Source: Streptomyces sp. NBC_01304 | GTDB taxonomy: Bacteria > Actinomycetota > Actinomycetes > Streptomycetales > Streptomycetaceae | Assembly: GCF_035975855.1 (NCBI RefSeq) | Contig: NZ_CP109055.1 | Coordinates: forward strand, 7,192,001 to 7,256,000 | Length of the DNA: 64,000 bases | Direction: 5' to 3' | Shown: positions 52,640 through 62,264 of the stretch, piece by piece | Layout: every line of letters starts with the position of its first letter | Position numbering within the stretch: position 1 is the first letter of the stretch | Program-made: the position numbers and the translations under genes | Notes under the pieces: generated by a model | What the model saw: the letters and a program-made list of their open reading frames with translations, nothing else | Told to the model about the DNA's origin: nothing | The model's database searches: none

Positions 52640-53713
52640 TCAGCTGGTGGCCACTCCGACCTGGGACCAGGCCTTGAGGACACCCTGGTACTCCTCGCCG
52701 TCGCCGTAGCGCTGCTGCGCGGCGGCCACGGTGGCCTTGGCGAAGGTCTCGAAGTTGGTGTCGACCTTCAGGTCGCCCTTGATCAGGGTGTCGTACCAGA
52801 TCTGGCCGGCCCGCTCCCAGGCGCTGCCGCCGAGGTGCGTGGCGAGCAGGAAGAAGGCGTGGTTGGGGATGCCGGAGTTGATGTGCACCCCGCCGTTGTC
52901 CCGTCCGGTGTAGACGTAGTCGTCCATCGTCGCGGGCTGCGGGTCCTTGCCGAGCACGTCGTCGTCGTACGCGGTGCCGGGTTCCTTCATCGAGCGCAGC
53001 GCCACACCCTGCACGTTCTCGTGCAGCAGGCCCGCACCGATCAGCCAGTCGGCCTGCTCGGAGGTCTGGCCGAGGGCGTGCTGCTTGACCATGGAGCCGA
53101 AGACGTCCGACATCGACTCGTTCAGGGCGCCCGGCTGGCCGAAGTACGTGAAGTTCGCGGTGTACTGCGTGACGCCGTGGGCGAGTTCGTGGCCGATGAC
53201 GTCCACGGGGATGGTGAAGTCGAGGAAGATCTCGTTGTCACCGTCGCCGAACACCATCTGACGGCCGTTCCAGAAGGCGTTCCCGTAGTTCTCGTCGAAG
53301 TGCACGCTGGCGATCAGCGGCAGTCCTTGACCGTCGATCGAGTTCCGCTTGAAGGCCTTCAGATACAGGTCGAAGGTGGCCCCGAGGCCCGCGTACGCTC
53401 GGTTGACGGTCGCGTCCTTACCGGGCTTGTCGCCCTCGCCGCGGACCTTCTTTCCCGGCAGCCTCGTCTTGTGCTGGCAGTCGTAGATCGTCCGGTGGAC
53501 GGTCTCGGCCGCGGCACCCTTGGGCGGGGCGACGGCGGCGGCGCCGAGCACGGTGGTCAGACGGCGGTCGGTACGCAGTGACGCGTCCTGGATCAGGGTC
53601 TTGCGCGCCGGTTCGGCGATCGCGGGGTTCTCGGCCTGGGCGAGCTTGTCGAGAAGGTGCGGCGGCACGATGGTGCAGAAGACAGGCTCGAAGCCTGTTT
53701 GGTTGGCGGTCAT
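52640..53713 (-). CDS. Protealysin-like M4 metallopeptidase
   Basis: A 357-residue thermolysin-family protease. Short propeptide (about 1-55) with the protealysin signature PPHLL and no signal peptide; zinc site HELAHG (His175, Glu176, His179) with Glu199 in GALNESMSD; NGGVHINSGIPNHAF carries the catalytic His. Lacking a secretory signal, it should stay inside or leave by another route, as for protealysin. Co-oriented with the emfourin gene 94 bases downstream. Confidence 0.92.
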   Translation of the reverse strand: MTANQTGFEPVFCTIVPPHLLDKLAQAENPAIAEPARKTLIQDASLRTDRRLTTVLGAAAVAPPKGAAAETVHRTIYDCQHKTRLPGKKVRGEGDKPGKDATVNRAYAGLGATFDLYLKAFKRNSIDGQGLPLIASVHFDENYGNAFWNGRQMVFGDGDNEIFLDFTIPVDVIGHELAHGVTQYTANFTYFGQPGALNESMSDVFGSMVKQHALGQTSEQADWLIGAGLLHENVQGVALRSMKEPGTAYDDDVLGKDPQPATMDDYVYTGRDNGGVHINSGIPNHAFFLLATHLGGSAWERAGQIWYDTLIKGDLKVDTNFETFAKATVAAAQQRYGDGEEYQGVLKAWSQVGVATS

Positions 53714-53855
53714 GGCGAGCAATGTGGCACTGGGTCATGCCTCTGTCACTACTTGCAACCGTGATTGATGAAATAGAGGGATCGAAGAGGTATTGATCAC
53801 GCCATGACCGTTACCTCCCGGTACCTGGCAGTGGTCCCGCATACTGATACGGGTC

Positions 53856-53884
53856 GGCACACGACGTGCCGGCTCCGCTAGTCT
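53856..53884 (+). promoter_or_regulatory. Candidate leuA promoter with GGCAC-ACGAC-GTGCC palindrome
   Basis: TAGTCT at 53879-53884 is a good -10, placing the RNA start just before the leader ATG. No standard -35 is seen; instead a perfect 5-base inverted repeat, GGCAC-N5-GTGCC (53856-53870), occupies that position and may bind an activator or repressor. Confidence 0.5.
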
Positions 53885-53894
53885 CACCGCCATC

Positions 53895-53942
53895 ATGCGT
53901 TTCGGGCTGCTTCTCCTTAGCTGCCGCGGCGAGGGTCTGTAA
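53895..53942 (+). CDS. leuL: leuA leader peptide (leucine attenuator)
   Basis: A 15-codon reading frame, MRFGLLLLSCRGEGL, with four consecutive leucine codons (CTG CTT CTC CTT) including the rare CTT twice. It ends 90 bases before leuA. Paired GC-rich segments follow (GGCCGACC near 53950 and GGTCGG near 53992). This is the known Streptomyces-type ribosome-mediated attenuator: slow leucine decoding would favour read-through into leuA. Confidence 0.85.
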   Translation: MRFGLLLLSCRGEGL

Positions 53943-55763
<1,821 letters not shown>

Positions 55764-55782
55764 TCACCCCTTTTGCGGCTTA

Positions 55783-55816
55783 AGGGCCCTGTCCACCCAT
55801 GTGGTGGGCGGGGCCC
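55783..55816 (+). terminator. Hairpin terminator after leuA
   Basis: AGGGCCCTGTCCACCC-ATGT-GGTGGGCGGGGCCCT forms a near-perfect 15-base stem 20 bases after the leuA stop. Confidence 0.75.
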
Positions 55817-55946
55817 TGCGCTTGTACGGGGCATCGTGTACGTCAGGTCTTGGCCATCTGCGGTCCAAGGTGCTGACGTCGTATCACTGATGTGGCTAAC
55901 ATCACGCCAATGCGGCAATGTTGCCGAAGCGTTACGGAGGTGCGAC

Positions 55947-56648
55947 GTGCTGCCAGCTCGGGGACCGCGAGGGCGGTTTGGCCGGAAACCACGTATCTGC
56001 GGCATCAGCACCGCTTGGACCACCGTCGGCGACGGTGAGTTCTTCTGCCCCGGATGCGGTGGCGACCGCAACTACCGCCGCCGGACCGGGCGTCGGCGCC
56101 TCGTCCTGCTCGGCGTCCCGCTGCTGCCGCGCGGCCAGGCCGGCCCGGTCGTCGAATGCGCCGCGTGCCAGGGGCACTTCGGGCTCGACGTCCTCGACCA
56201 CCCCACGACGGTGCGGTTCTCCGCGATGCTGCGGGACGCGGTGCACACGGTGGCACTGGCCGTGCTCGCGGCCGGGGGTGCGTCGTCGCAGGCCGTGCTC
56301 GGGGTGGCCGTGGGGGCGGTGCGCTCCGCGGGGTTCGAGGAGTGCACGGAGGATCAGCTGGCGACGCTGGTCGATGCGCTGGCCGCGGATACGGGGCGGT
56401 TGGCGGGGGTCGACGACGGGGCCGGGGCCACGCTGGCCATCGAGCTCCATGAGGCCCTGGACCCGTTGGTGGCTCATCTTGCCCCGGTGGGGCGGGAGTC
56501 GCTGCTGTTGCAGGGGGCGCGGATCGCTTTGGCCGATGGGCCGTATTCGCCGGCTGAGCGGGAGGTTTTGACCACGGTCGGTGGGGCGTTGATGATCTGC
56601 GCGGATGACGTCGCCCGTCTGCTGGCGGCTGCGCGTACGCCGTCGTAG
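55947..56648 (+). CDS. TerB-like protein with N-terminal zinc ribbon
   Basis: A 233-residue protein; GTG 55947 has GGAGG 6 bases upstream. Residues 10-75 carry two CxxC pairs (FFCPGCGGDRNY and VVECAACQGHFGLDVLD), a zinc ribbon around a basic RRRTGRRR stretch. Residues 85-230 are helical and resemble a TerB (tellurite-resistance) domain, with IALADGPYSPAEREVLTTVG repeating the acidic TerB metal-site pattern. No other ter genes are nearby. Function unknown. Confidence 0.8.
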   Translation: MLPARGPRGRFGRKPRICGISTAWTTVGDGEFFCPGCGGDRNYRRRTGRRRLVLLGVPLLPRGQAGPVVECAACQGHFGLDVLDHPTTVRFSAMLRDAVHTVALAVLAAGGASSQAVLGVAVGAVRSAGFEECTEDQLATLVDALAADTGRLAGVDDGAGATLAIELHEALDPLVAHLAPVGRESLLLQGARIALADGPYSPAEREVLTTVGGALMICADDVARLLAAARTPS

Positions 56649-56654
56649 GGACCT

Positions 56655-56727
56655 TTCCCCCACCCCGCCCCTTCCCGTAAGACTGCCGTCGGCGTCAAAG
56701 ACTGTCCTCAAACGCCGGACGGGCTGA
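56655..56727 (+). repeat. Intergenic repeat copy 7 (single form)
   Basis: C-rich arm 56655-56680 and GTCCTCAAACGCCGGACGGG from 56704, right after the TerB-like stop; the next gene is codirectional. Confidence 0.85.
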
Positions 56728-56741
56728 TTTGGCGGGGGAAA

Positions 56742-56759
56742 TTACTCCCCCGGGAGTAA
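56742..56759. promoter_or_regulatory. Perfect palindrome upstream of the MMPL exporter
   Basis: TTACTCCC-CC-GGGAGTAA, 8-base arms with no mismatch, 113 bases before the MMPL start. A further half-site, GGGAGTAC, lies 22 bases downstream. A strong operator candidate, perhaps for a TetR/MarR-type regulator encoded elsewhere or for the downstream NarL regulator. Confidence 0.6.
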
Positions 56760-56837
56760 CAGGTCCCCCACCGCACCCGCGGGAGTACCCCCCACCTCGC
56801 CCTTGAGCCCGACGAAGTCGCCCTCCCCGGACGGGAG

Positions 56838-56857
56838 TCTGAGATCACAGTCTCAGA
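56838..56857. promoter_or_regulatory. Second palindrome upstream of the MMPL exporter
   Basis: TCTGAGA-TCACAG-TCTCAGA, perfect 7-base arms ending 14 bases before the MMPL start codon, so it overlaps the leader and lies next to the ribosome-binding site. Operator or translational hairpin. Confidence 0.55.
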
Positions 56858-56871
56858 AGGGGGGCCACCTC

Positions 56872-58947
56872 ATGGCGGCCAAGAAAAGGCGCACCCTGCC
56901 GTGGATCGCGCTTGCGCTGTGGATCGGCGTGCTCGCCCTCGCCGGGCCACTCGCCGGCAAACTCGCCGACGTACAGCAGAACCGCCAGGTCGACTACCTC
57001 CCGGGGAACGCCGACTCCACCCAAGTCGCCAAGATCCAGGACCAGATGCCGGGCGGCGAGGCCACCGAGCTGGTGCTCGTGTACCAGCGCGACGGCGGGC
57101 TGACGGCCAAGGACAAGGCCGAGGCGGCACGGCAGGTCGACAAGGTCGCGGCGGACCACAAGCTCGCCAACGAGCCCAAGGGCATCCCGTCCGAGGACGG
57201 CAGCACCCTGATGTACCCGGTGTCGAGCACCGAGCCCGGCCAGGACGACGAGGCCCTGGCCGCCTTCGTCGACGAGGTGCGGCAAGTCGTCCAGGGGGGC
57301 GACGGGTTGACCGCCGAGGTCGGCGGGCAGGGCGGGCTCACCGCCGATGCGAAGGAGGTCTTCAAGTCCCTCGACGGGCCGCTGCTCTACACGACCGTCG
57401 CCGTCGTCGCGATCCTGCTGATCATCATCTACCGCAGCCCGCTTCTCTGGCTGGTCCCGCTCGTCGTCGCCGGCGTCGCGGACGCCCTGTCGATGGCGGT
57501 GACGTACGGCCTGCATCAGGGCTTCGACATCACCGTCAGCGGACAGAGCCAGGGCGTCATGACGATCCTCGTCTTCGGCGCGGGGACGGACTACGCGCTG
57601 TTGATCATCTCCCGGTACCGGGAGGAACTGCGGCGCAAGGAACGGCCGTACGACGCCATGGCGAGCGCACTGCGCGGCTGCGGCCCCGCCGTCCTCGCCT
57701 CCTCCGGGACGGTCGCCGCCGGCATGCTCTGCCTGCTCGCCGCCGACCTCAACTCCAGCCGGTCGATGGGTCCGATGGCGGCAGTGGGTGTGCTGTGCGC
57801 GCTCGTCGCCATGATGACGCTGCTGCCCGCTCTGCTCGTCCTGTTCGGGCGTCGCGTGTTCTGGCCGCTGATCCCCGCGTTCGGCAGTGCGCCCAAGCAG
57901 CGCAAGTCCCTGTTCGCGGCGATGGGCAGCTCCGCCGGGCGCCGGCCGATCGCGGTGCTCGTCACCGGTGCCGCGGTGCTCGGTGCCCTCGCGCTCGGCT
58001 CGTTCAGCCTGCCGGGGGACCTCAAGCAAGAGGACACCTTCACCTCCAAGCCCGAGTCGGTCACGGCCATGGCGACCCTCGCCGAGGCCTACCCCGAGAA
58101 GTCCAGCCAGCCGATCGTGGTGATCGCGCCGACCGGCGAGGCGAAGAAGGCGCTCGGTACGGCACGTACGACCGAAGGGGTCGTGGGGGCCGAACGCGGC
58201 CGCTCCACCGGCAGCTGGACGGAGATCGCCGTCCTCGCCAAGGGCGCCCCGCAGTCCGCCGCCGAGACCGCCACCATCGAGGCCCTGCGCGAGCGGCTTC
58301 CGGACTCCTACGTCGGCGGGCCCAGCGCCCAGGCGCTCGACCTGGAGACCACCAGCGCACGCGACACCAAGATCATTGTGCCGCTGGTCCTGTTGGCCAT
58401 CCTGGTGATCCTCGTCGCCCTGCTGCGCAGCCTCGTCGCGCCGCTGATGCTGATCGGGGCCGTGGTCGCGGTGTGGGGCGCGTCGGTCGGCATCGGCGGG
58501 CTCGTCTTCGACTCGCTGCTCGGGTTCGAGGGCACGGATCCCGGACTTCCGCTGCTGTCCTTCGTGTTCCTGGTGGCCCTCGGCGTGGACTACGGCATCT
58601 TCCTGATGCACCGCATGCGCGAGGAGTCCCTGGCGGGCGCCGACCCCTCGGCGGCGGCGCTCACCTCGCTGCGTACGACGGGCGGGGTCATCGCCTCGGC
58701 CGGGCTCGTACTGGCCGCGACCTTCGGGGTGTTGATGTCCATGCCGATGGTCGCGCTGGCCGAGCTGGGCTTCGTCATCGCGATCGGCGTACTGCTCGAC
58801 ACCTTCCTGGTGCGTACGTACCTGGTGACGAGCGCGAGTGTGGCGCTCGGCCGCAAGGTGTGGTGGCCGGGACCGCTGTCCAAGGAACCGGCCGCGGGGC
58901 ACGAGGTGTTGCCCGAGCCGGACAAGCAGCCCGCCGGCGCGCACTGA
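56872..58947 (+). CDS. MMPL family (RND-type) membrane transporter
   Basis: A 691-residue inner-membrane exporter of the MmpL/ActII-3 class. ATG 56872 follows AAGGGGGG. Twelve transmembrane helices in two sets of six: one helix at 12-32, an extracytoplasmic domain, then TTVAVVAILLIIIYRSPLLW onward; a second set from about 500 with IVPLVLLAILVILVALLRSL. The RND proton-relay motifs GAGTDYALLIISRYREEL and ALGVDYGIFLMHRMREE are intact. Substrate unknown; often lipids, pigments or antibiotics. Followed by a two-component system. Confidence 0.92.
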   Translation: MAAKKRRTLPWIALALWIGVLALAGPLAGKLADVQQNRQVDYLPGNADSTQVAKIQDQMPGGEATELVLVYQRDGGLTAKDKAEAARQVDKVAADHKLANEPKGIPSEDGSTLMYPVSSTEPGQDDEALAAFVDEVRQVVQGGDGLTAEVGGQGGLTADAKEVFKSLDGPLLYTTVAVVAILLIIIYRSPLLWLVPLVVAGVADALSMAVTYGLHQGFDITVSGQSQGVMTILVFGAGTDYALLIISRYREELRRKERPYDAMASALRGCGPAVLASSGTVAAGMLCLLAADLNSSRSMGPMAAVGVLCALVAMMTLLPALLVLFGRRVFWPLIPAFGSAPKQRKSLFAAMGSSAGRRPIAVLVTGAAVLGALALGSFSLPGDLKQEDTFTSKPESVTAMATLAEAYPEKSSQPIVVIAPTGEAKKALGTARTTEGVVGAERGRSTGSWTEIAVLAKGAPQSAAETATIEALRERLPDSYVGGPSAQALDLETTSARDTKIIVPLVLLAILVILVALLRSLVAPLMLIGAVVAVWGASVGIGGLVFDSLLGFEGTDPGLPLLSFVFLVALGVDYGIFLMHRMREESLAGADPSAAALTSLRTTGGVIASAGLVLAATFGVLMSMPMVALAELGFVIAIGVLLDTFLVRTYLVTSASVALGRKVWWPGPLSKEPAAGHEVLPEPDKQPAGAH

Positions 58948-59023
58948 ACCGCAAGCGGGACCGCCGGCCGGATCCCCGGGCTTTCTCGCCCCGGGGGTCC
59001 GGCCTTCGGCCGTATCGGCGAGG

Positions 59024-60424
59024 ATGGAGGACGTGTTGACCACCAGGGTGCATCCCGGCCGCGGCGACAAGCGGCCCACGCGGCGTGACTGGCTGTTCGC
59101 GGCGGCGATGGGCCTGGCGTCGGTGCCGCTGGCGTTCGTGGCGCAGGGCGACAACGCGCAGACGCCGGACCTGCTCGGCTGGACGCTGTACGGGCTTTCG
59201 GCGCTGACCCTCGCGTGGCGGCGGCACTTCCCGATGGGTGTGCTGCTGACGCTCATCGTCCTTGAGGGCACTTACCACCGACTGGACAACGCCCACTCCG
59301 CGCTGATCCCGGTGACGATGGTCGCCATCTACTCGCTCGCGGTGGCCGGACCGCGGCGGCGGACCCTGATCGTGATGCCGACGCTGCTCGGCCTGAGCGT
59401 GATCATGCTCCTCTCGATCAACCCGCACCAAGGCGTGGAGCTGCTGCGGATCTCCGGCTGGATCCTGCTGTGCGCGATAACGGGTGAAGCGGTCCGCGTG
59501 CACCGCAACTACATCGGCGCCATCGTCGACCGGGCCGAACGCGCCGAACGCACCCGCGAGGAGGAGGCCGCCCGCCGCGTCGCCGAGGAACGGCTGCGCA
59601 TCGCCCGCGATCTGCACGACCTGCTCGCCCACTCCATCACCCTCATCGGCGTCCAGACCTCGGTGGCCTCGCACGTCCTGACCGTCGATCCGGACCGCCT
59701 GGACCGGGCCGCGATCAGCCAGGCCCTGGACGGCATCTCCGAGACGTGCCGCACGGCAAGGGGTGAACTGCGGGCCACGCTGGAGGTGTTGCGGGCCGAT
59801 ACGGAGGAGACGGGGCGCGGCCCGCTGCCGGGGCTCGACGGGTTGGCCGACCTCGCGGAGGCCGCGCGTACGGCGGGGGCCAGGGTCGAGTTGGACGTCG
59901 ACGCGGAGGGGGCGCCGCCCGCGGTGGGCGCCGCCGTGTACCGGATCGTGCAGGAGGGGCTGACCAATGCGGTGCGGCACGCGGGTCCCGCGGTCGGCGT
60001 CCAGGTGACGGTGCGGCGGGCGGCCGGGACGCTCGGGGTCACGGTGGTGGACGACGGGGAGCCGGGCGCGAAGGCGGCGGGCACCCCCGGGTACGGTCTG
60101 GTCGGGATGCGCGAGCGCGTCCGCAGCGTCGGCGGCACCCTGCAGGCGGGGCCGCGCGACGGGGGCGGCTTCGCGGTCACGGCCGTACTCCCGCTGCACG
60201 GCGCGGGCGAGGACGACGACGGCGCAGGCCTGGGCGACGACGGCGCAGGCCTACGCGACGGCGGTGCAGGTGACGGCGGCGCACGCGCAGGGAACGGCGG
60301 CGCAAGCGCAGGGAACGGCGGCGCAAGCGCAGGCGACGGCGGCACACGAGCAGGCAACGACGCCGCAGGCGCAGGCAACGGCGGCGCAAGAGAAGGCAAC
60401 GTACGAGAAGAGGCCGACCGATGA
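59024..60424 (+). CDS. NarL-system sensor histidine kinase (HisKA_3)
   Basis: A 466-residue membrane kinase. About four to five N-terminal helices (LFAAAMGLASVPLAFVA, TLYGLSALTLAW, GVLLTLIVLEG, LIVMPTLLGLSVIMLL) with no large sensor loop; HisKA_3 with phospho-acceptor His in ARDLHDLLAHSITLIG; HATPase with EGLTNAVRHAG and GYGLVGMRERVRSVGG. ATG 59024 is assigned; GTG 59033 or TTG 59036 follow a GGAGG and are possible. A Gly/Ala/Asp/Asn-rich tail of about 70 residues after the ATPase domain is unusual. Overlaps the regulator by ATGA. Confidence 0.9.
   Translation: MEDVLTTRVHPGRGDKRPTRRDWLFAAAMGLASVPLAFVAQGDNAQTPDLLGWTLYGLSALTLAWRRHFPMGVLLTLIVLEGTYHRLDNAHSALIPVTMVAIYSLAVAGPRRRTLIVMPTLLGLSVIMLLSINPHQGVELLRISGWILLCAITGEAVRVHRNYIGAIVDRAERAERTREEEAARRVAEERLRIARDLHDLLAHSITLIGVQTSVASHVLTVDPDRLDRAAISQALDGISETCRTARGELRATLEVLRADTEETGRGPLPGLDGLADLAEAARTAGARVELDVDAEGAPPAVGAAVYRIVQEGLTNAVRHAGPAVGVQVTVRRAAGTLGVTVVDDGEPGAKAAGTPGYGLVGMRERVRSVGGTLQAGPRDGGGFAVTAVLPLHGAGEDDDGAGLGDDGAGLRDGGAGDGGARAGNGGASAGNGGASAGDGGTRAGNDAAGAGNGGAREGNVREEADR
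60200..60410 (+). repeat. Low-complexity repeat encoding the kinase C-terminal tail
   Basis: Units built on GGCGGCGCAAGCGCAGGGAAC (and GACGACGGCGCAGGCCT) repeat about ten times, encoding (DG/NG)GAxAG-like tails. Codon phase is preserved throughout. Absent from typical kinases of this family. Confidence 0.75.
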
Positions 60425-61095
60425 CCATCCGCGTCCTGCTCGCCGACGACCAGACGCTGGTCCGTGCCTCCTTCGCCATGCTCGTCGAATCGGCCCGCGA
60501 CCTGGAGGTCGTCGGCCAGGCCGGCACCGGCCGCGAGGCCGTCGAGCTGGCCCGTTCCGCACGGGCCGACCTCGTCGTCATGGACATCCGGATGCCCGAC
60601 CTCGACGGCATCGAGGCGACCCGGCTGATCGCCGAGGACGACGACCTGGCCGGGGTGAAGGTCCTCATCCTGACCACGTACGACACCGACGAGCACGTGG
60701 TCGAGGCGCTGCGCGCGGGCGCTTCCGGGTTCCTGGTCAAGGACACCAAGCCGGCCGAACTCCTCGACGCCATCCGCACGGTGGCCGCGGGGGAGTCCCT
60801 GCTGTCGCCCGGCCCCACCTCCCGCCTGATCGCCCGCGTCCTGCGCACCCCCGACGCGCCGGACGTCGGCGCGGGCGGGCCCGACGGCCTCTCGGGCCGC
60901 GAGCGGCAGGTCCTCGCCCTGGTCGCGCGGGGCCTCAACAACACGGAGATCGCCGAGACGCTGGGCCTGAGCCCGCTCACCGCGAAGACCCACGTCAGCC
61001 GCATCATGGGCAAGCTGGGCGCCCGGGACAGAGCCCAACTGGTCATCGTGGCCTATGAGTCGGGGCTTGTGGCTCCGGGGGCGGGCTCCGGCTGA
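60421..61095 (+). CDS. NarL/LuxR-type response regulator
   Basis: A 224-residue regulator. Receiver with acidic pair ADDQ, phospho-acceptor Asp55 in VVMDIRMPDLDG and Lys in FLVKDTKPAE; LuxR-type HTH at about 158-205 (LSGRERQVLALVARGLNNTE, then LGLSPLTAKTHVSRIMGKLG). Coupled to the upstream kinase; a candidate controller of the MMPL exporter. Confidence 0.94.
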   Translation: MTIRVLLADDQTLVRASFAMLVESARDLEVVGQAGTGREAVELARSARADLVVMDIRMPDLDGIEATRLIAEDDDLAGVKVLILTTYDTDEHVVEALRAGASGFLVKDTKPAELLDAIRTVAAGESLLSPGPTSRLIARVLRTPDAPDVGAGGPDGLSGRERQVLALVARGLNNTEIAETLGLSPLTAKTHVSRIMGKLGARDRAQLVIVAYESGLVAPGAGSG

Positions 61096-61253
61096 CGCTG
61101 TGACCGATCACTGCTCAAAGCGGATTGCGTGGCTGGTGTGGGTGGGTGGTGCGGGTGGCCTCCGCCTCTTTCGTCGTCGGCTGCGGCGGCTCGGTGGCTG
61201 ACTTTCCCCGATACCGGTCAGTACGCGCCCGAAGAGGGGGCGAGTGAGGCTAC

Positions 61254-61315
61254 GTGGGGGAAAAGGGTCGGCCGTAACGGACATACAGGGCCGAAAAGTG
61301 CCCGTTTCCCCCCAC
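61254..61315. terminator. Large imperfect hairpin between convergent genes
   Basis: GTGGGGGAAAAGGG pairs with CCCGTTTCCCCCCAC (one or two mismatches) and an inner TCGGCC pairs with GGCCGA. It lies between the regulator stop and the convergent DapA-family stop, so it may end transcription both ways. The rest of the 233-base gap shows nothing else I can name. Confidence 0.55.
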
Positions 61316-61328
61316 CTAGCAGCTCTCG

Positions 61329-62264
61329 CTACAGAAGGCCGGCCGCCGCCAGGTACTTCCCCACCCGCTCCACCTCGGACGAGGACAGCGGGATCTGGGG
61401 AGCCGCGGTCGCCGGGCAGGCGATCACCCCGCGCAGGTGCAGCGCCGCCTTGAACGCGCCGAGCGCCGACGAGCTGCGCCCCATCCGGGCCGGATCGCCG
61501 ACCTCGACCATTCCGAACAGGCCGCACAGCCGCTCCTGTTCGGCCCTGGCCCGCTCCCAGTCGCCCGCGCGGCAGGACCGGTACAGGCGTACGTAGCCCT
61601 CCGGGTCCACATTGCCGAGGCCGGGCACCACCCCGTCCGCGCCCATCGCGAGCGCAGAGTCGACGGTCAGCTCCGAGCCGGTGAGCACGCCGAAGCCGCT
61701 GATGTCGGTACGCGCCCGGGCGCCGAGCAGCACCTGCCGGAAGCCACCCTCGTCCCCACTGGAGTCCTTCAGCCCGGCCAGGACCCCCTCGGCGGCCAGC
61801 TCCAACACCAGGTCCGCGCCCAGCTTCAGGGGGACGGACGCGGGTTGGTCGTACGCGAACACCGGCACCCCGGACGCGGCCGCGACCAGGCGGAAGTGCC
61901 GGGCGATCTCGGCGGGGTGGGTGCGCGTGTAGTAGGGCGCGGTGACGACCACCGCGTCCGCCCCCGCCCGCTCGGCCGCCCGCACGTGGTCGAGGACGCG
62001 CAGGGTCGTCATGTCGATCGCGCCTGCGAGGACGGGCAGTTGGCCCGCCACATGACGTACGACCGTCTCCATCACCGTACGACGATGACCGTCCGGCAGG
62101 TACGCGACCTCCGAGGTTGAGCCGAGCACGAACAGGCCGTCCACTCCCGCGCCGACGAGGTGGTCGACCAGTCTGGTGAGGGAGGGGACGTCCACCTCGC
62201 TGTCCGGTGTCAGGGGCGTGCAGACGGGCGGGACGACACCGGTCAGCGGGGTGGGAAGGGTCAT
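61329..62264 (-). CDS. DapA/NanA-family class I aldolase (dihydrodipicolinate synthase family)
   Basis: A 311-residue TIM-barrel lyase. Schiff-base Lys166 in LAGLKDSSGD, Tyr138 in FAYDQP (the family proton-relay tyrosine), and GLFVLGSTSEVAYL replacing the GTTGE phosphate/carboxylate loop. The substitutions (GSTSE, YDQP) argue against true DapA and favour a 2-keto-acid lyase such as N-acetylneuraminate- or KDG-aldolase-like enzymes. ATG 62264 overlaps the stop of an oligopeptide-ABC ATPase, so it belongs to that operon. Confidence 0.88.
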   Translation of the reverse strand: MTLPTPLTGVVPPVCTPLTPDSEVDVPSLTRLVDHLVGAGVDGLFVLGSTSEVAYLPDGHRRTVMETVVRHVAGQLPVLAGAIDMTTLRVLDHVRAAERAGADAVVVTAPYYTRTHPAEIARHFRLVAAASGVPVFAYDQPASVPLKLGADLVLELAAEGVLAGLKDSSGDEGGFRQVLLGARARTDISGFGVLTGSELTVDSALAMGADGVVPGLGNVDPEGYVRLYRSCRAGDWERARAEQERLCGLFGMVEVGDPARMGRSSSALGAFKAALHLRGVIACPATAAPQIPLSSSEVERVGKYLAAAGLL

